Source of the DNA: Stentor coeruleus
Lineage: Eukaryota > Ciliophora > Heterotrichea > Heterotrichida > Stentoridae
DNA length: 64,000 bases
Assembly: GCA_001970955.1 (NCBI GenBank)
Contig: MPUH01000062.1
Span: 62,001-126,000, forward strand
Direction: 5' to 3'
This document shows positions 46,205-55,235 of the stretch, piece after piece. The translations under genes and the position numbers were made by a program. The notes below the pieces were generated by a model. The model was not told where the DNA came from. It worked only from the letters and a program-made list of their open reading frames with translations, and did no database searches. How positions within the stretch are numbered: the stretch's first letter is position 1; the number at the start of each line of letters is the position of its first letter.

Positions 46205-46708
46205 ATGGTGAAATTACTTAGTCTAATTGTTATCAGCTTCTTGATTTGTTCGCCTAGTGCATATTTCCACCCTAAGCTATGCATGGAAGACACAATAGCT
46301 TTAGAGACTCAATTACTGAAAATGGCAACAGAATTTGCATCACTTGGGTTATTTGAGCAAGGAATTGCAACATTGAAAACAGCTTGGAAAATTGTCCCTC
46401 AATGGCTTATTGATTGTGTTCCTTTTATTGCTATACCTGATCAATATTATGAAATAGACTCTCTTAAAGCTGAGGATTTAGGTGAAAATGCACTTATCAA
46501 TGGAATTTTTGTATATCTTGATAGATCTATTACTGCACAAGAGTTTAAAGATTGCATTTCAGCTTTAAAGTATTTTACTCATAAAATGACTGAAATTAGT
46601 TTATGTCTACAAGACGAAGATTTCCAGAAAATGGCTGATATTTTGATGGAACTCGGGCAGTCTGGATATGAGATAGCAAGAGTGTGTGAAAAGGAGAGTT
46701 TAATTTAG
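46205..46708 (+). CDS. Secreted helical protein with several cysteines, unknown
   Basis: 167 residues with a signal peptide (about 1-19, hydrophobic core LLSLIVISFLICSPS), no later membrane segment, and a mature part that looks helical and amphipathic. Cysteines near residues 26, 70, 117, 138 and 160 could form disulfides. I do not recognise the family. A secreted, lysosomal or vacuolar protein is the reasonable guess. One exon; stop TAG. Confidence 0.75.
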   Translation: MVKLLSLIVISFLICSPSAYFHPKLCMEDTIALETQLLKMATEFASLGLFEQGIATLKTAWKIVPQWLIDCVPFIAIPDQYYEIDSLKAEDLGENALINGIFVYLDRSITAQEFKDCISALKYFTHKMTEISLCLQDEDFQKMADILMELGQSGYEIARVCEKESLI

Positions 46709-47117
46709 CAAGTATTCCATATAATTTTTGATATTTTCATGTTTAAAATTAGATTTTAAAGATAAATTTTACAATATTTTCTATTGAATTCATATATTAT
46801 GGTTAGAAAAGTTATATTATAAATTATAATGTTTTGTATTTCCCAACAGTAAAAAACTTAAAAATATTAAAAGGTTTACTAGATAAGATTATTATCAATA
46901 TAATATCTCAATTTGAAAATTAACAGTTTTTATACATATCTTATAATATTATTTACACCAAACATAAAATTCCAAAAGCATTTAAACCCAATCATCTTTA
47001 CACTAAAAATATTTCTAATTACTTCATATATCTCACAATCAATCTTCATCTTCAGCCTTATCAAACTTAAATTCCTACTTCAAAATTTTCATCCTAAAAA
47101 AAATCATAATAATAATC
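46709..47117. other. Intergenic region, nothing recognised
   Basis: 409 bases, AT-rich. A TTG-started low-complexity open frame at 46913-47155 overlaps the next gene's start in another frame and is rejected. It presumably holds the promoter of the PG-rich protein. Confidence 0.4.
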
Positions 47118-48349
47118 ATGCAAAAAGAAGCTCCAGCATGGACAATGGGAAATAGGAAATTCTATATTCATCAAGAAGTTACCCCAGGTCCTGGCACCTA
47201 CTCAATTTCCCCGATAAACTCTGGGCCAAATTTCCACATAGGCCGTTCAGAAAGAGCCTCAATCTCTATGAACAAAGATATCCCAGGTCCAGGCTCATAT
47301 TCTCCTAAAAAGTACCTTCCATTCCAAGGTAACACTTTGTAAACCTTATTCAGTATGCCAACATCTCAACGTAGCGAACTTATAAGAAACATAGACATTC
47401 CTGGTCCAGGTCAATATACATCACAAATAAAATCTGAAGGACCAGCATATACTCTTCGTAGTAGAAGAAGCCTAGATGGTCAAGATAAAGTCCCAGGTCC
47501 AGGTCAATATAATCCTGGTTATAATTATCAATTAGAAAAACCTCCTAGTTTTACTTTAGGTACAGCAAAAAGAAATACATCCTTAGCATCAAATCGAGCT
47601 CCAGGCCCAGGTAATTATAATTTTAAAAACACTTTATCAGGACCAAACTGGGGTTTTGGTTCAAGTGCCCGTTCTGTATCTTTTGATAATACCATCCCAG
47701 GTCCTGGCAGTTATTTAGTAAATCCAAAAAACACTAACATTTCCTTTTCTATGACCCCAAGAAGACCAACTCAAGATAATATGCTTGGAACTCCAGGTCC
47801 AGGTACTTATAATTCTTTTTTAAAGGAAGATTCACCAAAGTTTTCTCTGTCGAAAAGTAAGAGAAAAAGTTTGAGCAATGAATCTTTAGCTCCAGGTCCA
47901 GGAGCTTATTCGTTAGAAATACCAAAGTCCAATCATAAGAATACGTGTAATTAATTGATAGATTCAGTACAGCTGCAAGACAACCTTTGGAAATACCAAA
48001 GCCTACTCCAGGTCCAGGGAATTATAATCCAGTTAATCTAGAAAATAGTCCTAGATATTCTTTGAGGTCAAGACCAATTGAAAAAATTAATGAAAACTCA
48101 CCTGGACCAGGGAAATACAATCCAAACGCTTATTATGTATTAGAAAATACACCTAAAGTTGCCCTTGGGAGGACTGAGAAAAACTTTGAAACTGACCAAG
48201 AAAGGACAGGTAAACTAATACCTGGTCCTGGAACTTATGGTACAAGTTCAACTCTTTCTGGGCCGAAATGGGGATTTGGGTCAAGTTCAAGGGCGCAAGA
48301 TAAAAACCATAATATCCCAGGTCCAGGTGCTTATAACCTAACTAAATAA
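47118..48349 (+). CDS. Sperm-tail PG-rich repeat (SHIPPO/ODF3-like) protein
   Basis: Exons 47118-47338, 47354-47944 and 47962-48349 give 399 residues. The protein is about a dozen PGPGxY units, each followed by a stretch like SGPNWGFGSS, the pattern of STPG/ODF3 proteins that bind axonemal or cortical microtubules. Intron 1 is a normal 15-mer (gtaaaccttattcag). The second joint is odd: a 17-nt intron (gtgtaattaattgatag, 47945-47961) keeps the frame, while the 15-nt choice inside it (47947-47961) shifts it; neither has the A six bases from its 3' end that all other introns share. The restored frame reads on into NTFSTAARQP and PGPG units, so the 17-nt choice is preferred. Confidence 0.9.
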
Positions 48350-48419
48350 CTCAAAAAAAAATCATAGTTTTTCAGCATAAAAAAAGCATTTTTTTCAATA
48401 AAAACTAAGATTTAACTAT

Positions 48420-48833
48420 TTAAGCCTTGTTTAGAACTGTTGCATGGCACTTTCCACAGTAATGTCTGTTTGCATGCTTAGCCATAAAAGTTCCTGGACC
48501 ACATTTTTCGCAAACCCTTCTAGTTCTGGTGACTTTTGAGCTTTTGTCCACTTTGTATAAGTTGAGAACTGCTAGTTTGACCTTCTTTTTCTTGTGAGCT
48601 TTCTTCTTAGGAGTAGTGTAGGCCTTCTTCTTCTTTTTCTTTTTGCCACCTAACAAAGCGTCTAAGGCTTCAAGAGTTGAGTATTCAGAAATCCCATATT
48701 CACCTATAGTCATTTCCTCTCTCAAAGCTCTTCCGCCCCAGAATAAACTTTGTTCTATAAGCTCATTGATTTTAGTGCTATCTTCGACGTCGACACTTAA
48801 AAGGCCTTCACCACTACGGATGAATATTCTCAT
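48420..48833 (-). CDS. RPS27A: Ribosomal protein eS31 (S27a) fused to a degenerate ubiquitin-like leader
   Basis: 137 residues. Residues 64-137 are eS31: a Lys-rich start and the zinc finger C-x2-C...C-x2-C (CEKCG, CGKC). Residues 1-63 replace ubiquitin: the first strand [10 protein letters not shown] and the end [12 protein letters not shown] are alignable to ubiquitin, and the Gly-Gly before the Lys run is kept. The leader is 13 residues shorter than ubiquitin, lacks the middle of the helix region, and has only one lysine (K21), so it cannot form Lys-linked chains. It may be cleaved as a folding aid or kept in the ribosome. The ATG at 48833 is chosen; no ATG lies upstream in frame. One exon. 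Confidence 0.93.
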   Translation of the reverse strand: MRIFIRSGEGLLSVDVEDSTKINELIEQSLFWGGRALREEMTIGEYGISEYSTLEALDALLGGKKKKKKKAYTTPKKKAHKKKKVKLAVLNLYKVDKSSKVTRTRRVCEKCGPGTFMAKHANRHYCGKCHATVLNKA

Positions 48834-49789
48834 ATTTATAGCCAAGGATATGGAATATGGGTATTTTTGTTTTGCGAATTGGATTTGGCATATGAAGATG
48901 ATTTAGATGTTTATGAAAGGGAATTAGTTATAGGTTAGATAAGTGAAAGGGTGATTGATGTGGAAAATGAAAAAAAAACCTTTTGCTTTTCGGATATCGT
49001 AATTTGAGTTAAAGTGGATCTGTTGAAAAGCAGAATGTTAAAAAGTTTAAAGTAAAATCTTACATTGTAATCTTGAGCTGGGCCTATGAAATAGATTAAT
49101 TGTACGCCAAACCTTATGCTAAAAATAAAACTTATGTTTACTCGCTTTATCCAATTTTAGAAAAGAATCACTGTATCAGCAAAGAGTCCAAATAATTGCT
49201 ACATCTCTATGACAAAAAGCTTTTAATTGGTTAATTATCTTTGACTGGGCAATTTAAATATTTTTATGTAGCCTGATTTTATATTAATAAGTAAAAGCTG
49301 TTGCTCTTATATATAGGTTTTATCTTCTGGTTCTATTATAATAAATAACTTACTGTAAGAAATTCCAATGCATTTTCCTCTATATCAATACTAGGTTTAA
49401 GGTAGAAAATGATTGATAAGCTTTGAAACTAAGGTAAGGTCTACAACATCTTCATTAGCAATAGATAAAATACATTTTTTATTTCTTAAAATTTATATGG
49501 ATTATATTCTATTCTATGAGTTTTTAACTTTATAAAATTTTATATATTTTATCATCAGCTTCACAAATTTCCAAATACAAAAATATTTTCATAATCTTAA
49601 CTATTTTAAAGAAATGCTCCAATAAAGCTAAAAACAAAGAAAATATATTTTATATCTCATCAAGATAGTCCATTAAGAAAACTCATTCCCATTAAGATAA
49701 TGCATTACAATCATATACATTTATGTTATCATAAGCATAATCTTATATTTAATAAGATGAAATTATTCTATTTCTTTAATTTAATAGTT
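48834..49789. other. Divergent intergenic region
   Basis: 956 bases between the divergent eS31 and ankyrin/SAM genes. AT-rich; the in-frame stretch 49700-49789 ahead of the ankyrin gene is more likely leader than coding. No RNA gene recognised. Confidence 0.4.
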
Positions 49790-50869
49790 ATGAATAATTC
49801 AAATGCGGTGTCTGATTTTCACAATGCATCTACTAGCATTATTATAGGAGATTATATTCACTTCCAATCCATTATCTCTGAAAACCCTACTTTGATCAAT
49901 GAAAAAGAATTTGGTGAAAGTTTGCTTCACATAGCAGCAGACAACAACCAATATGACATCGCAGAATTCCTATTATCATTAGGAGTTAACCCTGATATTC
50001 AAACAGATTCTGGTGAGTCGGCATTACATTTATCAATTTTCAGGAGTTCTAAACGTATTGTAAATCTGTTATTATCACATAAGGCCAATCCAAATCTTCA
50101 AAATAATGAACTCAAGTCTCCACTTCATTATGCAGCTGAGTTTAAAGAACCCGACGCAATTAAAGCTTTACTACTTCATGGAGGAAATCCGACTTTAATT
50201 GATATCAATGGACTTACACCTATGGATCTTGCGGGAGATTTAGCTAATTTGTTTCCATATAGATTTCCAATGCCTATGATATCAGAAGCTTCTCCAACTG
50301 AAGAGTTAAGTTCTACAATAAACTCCTTAAACCGAACAGCAATAAAAAGTGATAGATCAGATATAAGACTAAAAACCAAACGTAGCTCATCGAAAGAAGA
50401 ACTTTTCGACTTTCTCTGTAGCATTTCTCTTAAAAAGTACTACAAAACAATGGTATCTTTTGGTTTTGATAACCTTGAAGCACTAGCTTTTCAAATGAAA
50501 ACCCAATATCCAATAACCCACAAACTTCTTAAAACAATAGGTATAGAAGCATATGGCGACCAAAGCCGTCTTATTGCAAACCTAGAAAAAGTTTCCTGTG
50601 AACTTTATTTAAGCTATGATTTTATAACCCTCGATGAGTTCCTTGATGAAATTGAACTTGGATGCTATTATGAGAATTTTGTTACAAACGGATATGACAA
50701 TTTACTATATATACTTGAAAACTCAAAAACCCATAAAATGCTTAATGATGATATACTAAAATTCAGCTTAGGCATAGAAAAACCAGGTCATCGCATAAGA
50801 ATCCTAGCTTTTATTGAGTTTTTCTCCAATAAATATTTCCAGCACAAATGTAGATGCTGCTTATTATAA
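49790..50869 (+). CDS. Ankyrin-repeat, double-SAM protein with C-terminal CaaX box
   Basis: 359 residues from ATG 49790; an upstream in-frame ATG at 49700 would add 30 unlike residues and is less likely. Three to four ankyrin repeats (about 35-150; ESALHLSI, SPLHYAAE) are followed by a Ser-rich linker and two SAM-like helical domains (about 205-275 and 285-350). The C terminus CRCCLL ends in a geranylgeranylation-type CaaX box (CCLL), with additional cysteines suited to palmitoylation. A membrane-anchored adaptor is the likely role. One exon. Confidence 0.85.
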   Translation: MNNSNAVSDFHNASTSIIIGDYIHFQSIISENPTLINEKEFGESLLHIAADNNQYDIAEFLLSLGVNPDIQTDSGESALHLSIFRSSKRIVNLLLSHKANPNLQNNELKSPLHYAAEFKEPDAIKALLLHGGNPTLIDINGLTPMDLAGDLANLFPYRFPMPMISEASPTEELSSTINSLNRTAIKSDRSDIRLKTKRSSSKEELFDFLCSISLKKYYKTMVSFGFDNLEALAFQMKTQYPITHKLLKTIGIEAYGDQSRLIANLEKVSCELYLSYDFITLDEFLDEIELGCYYENFVTNGYDNLLYILENSKTHKMLNDDILKFSLGIEKPGHRIRILAFIEFFSNKYFQHKCRCCLL

Positions 50870-50911
50870 TAACTAACTTAAAAAACTCCTGTGATTTCTA
50901 TCTATTAATTT

Positions 50912-51574
50912 TTAAGGTAATACTAATTTCTTACCAGATTTAAGGCTTTTGAAGTAAATCAATGAAAAGTCTGCAAGGATAAAAGTGTGAATAAAGTCTG
51001 CTACTATAAGAGAATAGAATGTGTCCCCACTCCAATACATTTGAAGCCAGAATATTAATCTGAAAAGTCTAGCAATACCTAAATTAATGATATATTTACT
51101 AGTCATAGCTTCAATTTCTTTAGATTTGCGCATCACAGCAAATTGTGGTAGAAGACCTGCGCTTTCAGTAAACATTGTGAAACTTACAAGCATTTGCATT
51201 GAAAGATAGTATTTGTTTTTATTCCCTGGGTGGAAGAAAAATGAAAGGATTATACAGCATCCAACTACAGAATACCATTTCAGATATTTTGGTGCTGAGT
51301 GAATAGCTGTATATTTAAACTTGTAACACATATAAACACTTATTAAGAGTAATATTGTGTTGCAGTATAGTTCAAAATGAGCTAATGGTAAGTTTCTCAG
51401 TCTGGTTTCGTTTAACCAAAGACATCGAGAAAAGCTCCCTAAAAAAAATATAAGCTGAGTGTCCCAGCAAAGGCCGTTAATTGATCTTTGTTTCCAGATT
51501 TTATATATGAGAATACCTGAGGCGCCGAGTTGAAAAAAGTATCCTATTGTGAAGAGCCATAATACGATTTCCAT
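50912..51574 (-). CDS. KDEL-receptor (ERD2)-like membrane protein, divergent
   Basis: 220 residues from ATG 51574, with about seven TM segments. The segment ESAGLLPQFAVMRKSKEIEA and the following TSKYIINLGIARLFR match the conserved ERD2 stretch that carries ligand-binding residues in KDEL receptors. The rest is divergent and the cytoplasmic tail is short (SGKKLVLP). True KDEL receptors cycle between Golgi and ER to return lumenal proteins; this may be a receptor of altered specificity or a related PQ-loop-like protein. One exon. Confidence 0.82.
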   Translation of the reverse strand: MEIVLWLFTIGYFFQLGASGILIYKIWKQRSINGLCWDTQLIFFLGSFSRCLWLNETRLRNLPLAHFELYCNTILLLISVYMCYKFKYTAIHSAPKYLKWYSVVGCCIILSFFFHPGNKNKYYLSMQMLVSFTMFTESAGLLPQFAVMRKSKEIEAMTSKYIINLGIARLFRLIFWLQMYWSGDTFYSLIVADFIHTFILADFSLIYFKSLKSGKKLVLP

Positions 51575-52074
51575 TTTCAATTTTATTAGCTGTTATTCTA
51601 CTAGTTTAAGAATGATTTATATTAAGTTATTGTTTAGAGTTATGGATTAGAAATAGAGGTAAGTGTATTGTGTATGGGTGGAAGTTGGGATTTTGGGAAT
51701 TTTGTGTGTTTGATTGTGGATTTAATGTGATGGTTATATTAGAATCATGTAGTTTATTTTAAGTTATGAGATTTTTTATGTCAAGATATTTAAGATAGAT
51801 AATATTACTAAAAATGAAGAGGTAGGCTATAATAACTTATTATTTGAAGGGAGTAGAAGATTAGAGGAAAAGTAAATTGATTTTGTTAGGAAAATAGGGT
51901 GCTTATGTATTTGGAAGTTTTAGCTTGGTTAGGCTTTAAATAAATATTGTAATGATTATTATGAGCTGCTTAGTTCTTATGGTAAATATTATAATATATA
52001 TTGAAATATCTTCAATGAAAAATATTTAATCAAGTCCAATACATAAATTATATTATATTATAAAACTCTATAAC
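51575..52074. other. Intergenic region, nothing recognised
   Basis: 500 bases upstream of the ERD2-like gene and downstream of the coiled-coil gene, G-rich on the plus strand between 51640 and 51910. No reading frame. Confidence 0.4.
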
Positions 52075-53115
52075 TCAATATTTTCTTTGAACTACAATTT
52101 TCCTTACCCCCGATTTTTTTTCCAACTCTGAATTTTTCTTGTTTAAAATTTCGATTTGTTTTATATATCTTTCATTTTCAATACCTTTATTTTTAACTTC
52201 TTCTTCAAGAATAGTAATCTTTATTCTCATACTATTGAATTCTAGTTCAATATTTTTTATATCATTAAATAATTCTTCTTTATCAGCTCTGCTATTATTA
52301 GACCATCCACCTTTACTTTCAGCAGTTTCCTCACAGCTTAAAAGCATCATTGAATGCTTATTATCTTCTCTTAGCCCATTAATTAAATGTTCTTTTTCGC
52401 TAATTTCCTTTTCATTAAGATACAAATTACTAGAAAGTTTGAGATTCTGTTCAATTAAAGATTGAACAAGTTCCTTATGTTGTCCTTCTATTTTTATAAT
52501 AGTCTCATTAGCTTTATCTTGTAGTGCTTTAATCTTAGCTTCATAAGCATCAGTCAATATATCCAATCTAGCTTCAATTTCTACTGAGACAACTTTAACC
52601 AGCTTTAGAATTTCAGCAAGACTATTTTTTATCATTTTAATTGAACCGTTATCTTTTTGCTCCATAATCCAATTTAAAGTACTTTTTATTGAACCTAATG
52701 GTTCTTGTATGTCTTTGATTATATTTTCTATTGATTTATCTGCATACTTTTTTATAATGCTTTCTTTTGTTAGTTGAATAGCATGATTTTTATAAAAAGC
52801 TTTTGGTTTAAGTATTTTACTTGTAAAATTTGTAAATGAAAATTGCTGAGATGAGTTTGCTCGGCTTCGACTAGCATTAAATGAAGATTTTACTGATAAA
52901 TAGTCTTGAGTTTTTGGGGTTTTTGGTGATGGAGGTTTTGAAATATCATAGGATTTACTGCAGTGAAAAGTAGTTTTTGATGGTTCTTGATTATTACCTA
53001 ATGTTTTTGGAGAGGAAGAAGGTTCAAGAAAAGTTAATAATTCTAGGTCTTGTATTGCTGGGCAAGAACTTTTAGAATGCTTATGGTAAGTTTGAATTTG
53101 ATTATGAAAAGACAT
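52075..53115 (-). CDS. Coiled-coil protein, unknown
   Basis: 346 residues. A Ser/Pro-rich N terminus (1-110, several SPKT-type sites suited to proline-directed kinases) is followed by a coiled coil (about 120-340) in two blocks separated near residue 255 (Ser/Gly-rich). It has no signal peptide, membrane segment or catalytic motif. A cytoskeletal or centrosomal role is possible. The next upstream gene starts 29 bases away on the same strand, so there is hardly room for separate transcription signals. Confidence 0.8.
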   Translation of the reverse strand: MSFHNQIQTYHKHSKSSCPAIQDLELLTFLEPSSSPKTLGNNQEPSKTTFHCSKSYDISKPPSPKTPKTQDYLSVKSSFNASRSRANSSQQFSFTNFTSKILKPKAFYKNHAIQLTKESIIKKYADKSIENIIKDIQEPLGSIKSTLNWIMEQKDNGSIKMIKNSLAEILKLVKVVSVEIEARLDILTDAYEAKIKALQDKANETIIKIEGQHKELVQSLIEQNLKLSSNLYLNEKEISEKEHLINGLREDNKHSMMLLSCEETAESKGGWSNNSRADKEELFNDIKNIELEFNSMRIKITILEEEVKNKGIENERYIKQIEILNKKNSELEKKSGVRKIVVQRKY

Positions 53116-53144
53116 TATTTATAAAAAGATTTCGAAAATTAACT

Positions 53145-54065
53145 CTAGTCATTTATACTTAAAATATGCGAAGAACTTAATGTAGTTTTTACTGCGCTTA
53201 ACTCAAGGCATATAATGAAAGCAGTAAGTAGTTCAAATATAATGCATGTGCACATTTCAGGAATAATAATCTGATGTATTTCTGGACTCCATTTCATACA
53301 AACATATCCCACCAACAACACAATCTTATAAGCAGAATTAATAACCAAAACCAAAGCATAAATCTTAAGNCCCACCAACAACACAATCTTATAAGCAGAA
53401 TTAATAACCAAAACCAAAGCATAAATCTTAAGATACTCCTTAACACCACTTTTTTTCACCCCATAAAACCCAACAAAACTCATAACAAAAGTCAAATTCC
53501 CTGAAGTCAACAAAGAATGCGCAAACCATCTTTTTTCAACCGAATATCTCGATATAGCAAGTATCCCCCCAGTAAAAATCAAAAACAACGATAACAAAGC
53601 TGATAAAATCGAAAACACAAAAGAGCAAATCTTTAATATTTTCATACCTTTATGAGTTAATTTGATATTCAAAAGTTTATATGCTGTTTCTAATCCATGT
53701 GATATTTGCATTAAAGCATGCTCAAGAGAAATTTTGCTATTAAGATCAACATGAAAATAGGGATCAGAATGTTTTATTGAAGCATATGATGATCTTGGCC
53801 TTACTATTGGTGTTGTTCCAATATCACTTATTTGGATTATAAATCCTGGTATAGTTGATAATGATGTCTTTTCTTGTATATGTTCATATGATGATTCATC
53901 TGTGTAGAGATATATTATTGCTTTTGTGTTATGGGAAAATGTTGTAACAAATGATAAATTAGAGGTTTGGTAGTAGGGTGTATCATTAACAGCATCAATA
54001 AAAGAATCGACTAAATCAGGCATTTCGCTTATTATAAGCACTTCTTTACACTTTTTAGATTGCAT
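53145..54065 (-). CDS. Multi-pass membrane protein; contains an assembly duplication
   Basis: About 306 residues as assembled, with a cytosolic N-terminal region of about 140 residues and then four to five TM segments. The middle contains a 21-residue exact repeat (LKIYALVLVINSAYKIVLLV) around a single N; this is a 62-base contig overlap counted twice (53308-53369 and 53371-53432), so the true protein is about 285 residues with four TMs. The frame survives because 63 extra bases are a multiple of three. No known family recognised. Confidence 0.75.
   Translation of the reverse strand: MQSKKCKEVLIISEMPDLVDSFIDAVNDTPYYQTSNLSFVTTFSHNTKAIIYLYTDESSYEHIQEKTSLSTIPGFIIQISDIGTTPIVRPRSSYASIKHSDPYFHVDLNSKISLEHALMQISHGLETAYKLLNIKLTHKGMKILKICSFVFSILSALLSLFLIFTGGILAISRYSVEKRWFAHSLLTSGNLTFVMSFVGFYGVKKSGVKEYLKIYALVLVINSAYKIVLLVXLKIYALVLVINSAYKIVLLVGYVCMKWSPEIHQIIIPEMCTCIIFELLTAFIICLELSAVKTTLSSSHILSIND
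53308..53432. repeat. Exact 62-base direct repeat flanking one N: unmerged contig overlap
   Basis: 53308-53369 and 53371-53432 are identical, separated by N at 53370. The equal copies abutting a single N are the signature of two contig ends joined without removing their overlap. Confidence 0.95.
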
Positions 54066-54111
54066 TTTATTGATAATTTAATGGGATATTTTTAAAAATA
54101 TGCACGCTAAA

Positions 54112-55188
54112 CTATTTACAAAGGGTATGAGAAAAGGTGAAAAAAAATCTTTTGGCTTCTTTTTGCTTTTCTAAGTAGGATTTTGGGATGAGGCTTTTGT
54201 GAGATATACCTGGGGATAAGGTTTTTGAGTAGTTTACTAGTTTGATTTCAGACTTGCTATAGCGACGTAAACCTCGGAAGTTGGAAATTGGGTTTCCTGG
54301 TGGAGCATTAACTATTCTGACTGAATTTTCAACGAATTTCTGAATTTTTAAGTCTAGGTCATTTATTTTGAACCCTGCAAGAAATACTATTTCAGTTGAA
54401 GTATCTCCTCGGCTGAGATTTCCTCTCCAAACTTTTTCACCGTTAAGCCTTACTTCAGCTCTTTTAGTACCCTTTAAAGACTCAAGCCCACTTTTAGGAT
54501 AGTTCCAAATTTTCATTCCACATACTTTAATCCTTTTTGGGATTATAACATAAATTCTGATATATTTCATTGGAGAAGGGAATTTCGAAACCCACAGTTC
54601 TTTATCTTCCAAAGAATGTTTTTTCCCATTTACTAAACGATTCGGGTTAAAGCACTTGACTGAGTTTCTAACATCTACATATCCTTTATTTATGCCAATC
54701 AATTCCGAGTTTTCATTAAAAAATTCTAATTGCCCAAGACCTATACTATCAGAATCACCCCAATTTGTAACTAAAATCAATTCAAAAAAATTGTATTTGT
54801 CTTTTCTTAGTTTGTCCTCTTCTTTATTCCCCCTATAAGTATTAGTATTTCCTTTATCATCACAACTATCTCCCCTCTTTGCAATATCCATAGCTTTTAT
54901 CCCTTGATTTTCATCAGATTTGCTAAATGATGAAACAAGCTGTTTTTTCGAAACTGACATCTGTGAAACTCTCTGTATATCTAATTGATTAAACACTGGT
55001 ATTGTAGGAGGCATAATAATAGGACTATTCCATTTAGCTTGTAGTGTTAATTTTTTACTCATTGAATCTTGAAGATCTTCAGATGATTTATACTTCAAAG
55101 GATCATAAGTAGCATATGAATAAGTATCCATTAAATCAACTTCAGGTCTTAGCCTAAGACTAGCTTTCGTACGATGTAGACTTTTCAT
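54112..55188 (-). CDS. KATNIP (KIAA0556)-like protein, single DUF4457-type domain
   Basis: 358 residues. After a basic Ser-rich N terminus (about 1-130), the core (about 132-300) matches the repeating domain of katanin-interacting protein: FELILVTNWGD near 134, IRIYVIIPK near 213, and the KIWNYPKS...GTKRAEVRLNGE segment near 227-250. Animal KATNIP is more than 1,500 residues with several such domains and sits at the basal body; this is a short, single-domain relative. A ciliary basal-body role is inferred from the family. One exon. Confidence 0.75.
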   Translation of the reverse strand: MKSLHRTKASLRLRPEVDLMDTYSYATYDPLKYKSSEDLQDSMSKKLTLQAKWNSPIIMPPTIPVFNQLDIQRVSQMSVSKKQLVSSFSKSDENQGIKAMDIAKRGDSCDDKGNTNTYRGNKEEDKLRKDKYNFFELILVTNWGDSDSIGLGQLEFFNENSELIGINKGYVDVRNSVKCFNPNRLVNGKKHSLEDKELWVSKFPSPMKYIRIYVIIPKRIKVCGMKIWNYPKSGLESLKGTKRAEVRLNGEKVWRGNLSRGDTSTEIVFLAGFKINDLDLKIQKFVENSVRIVNAPPGNPISNFRGLRRYSKSEIKLVNYSKTLSPGISHKSLIPKSYLEKQKEAKRFFFTFSHTLCK

Positions 55189-55235
55189 ATTAAATATTCA
55201 AGTATAACTTATTATAAAAGCTTATTACAAAATGA

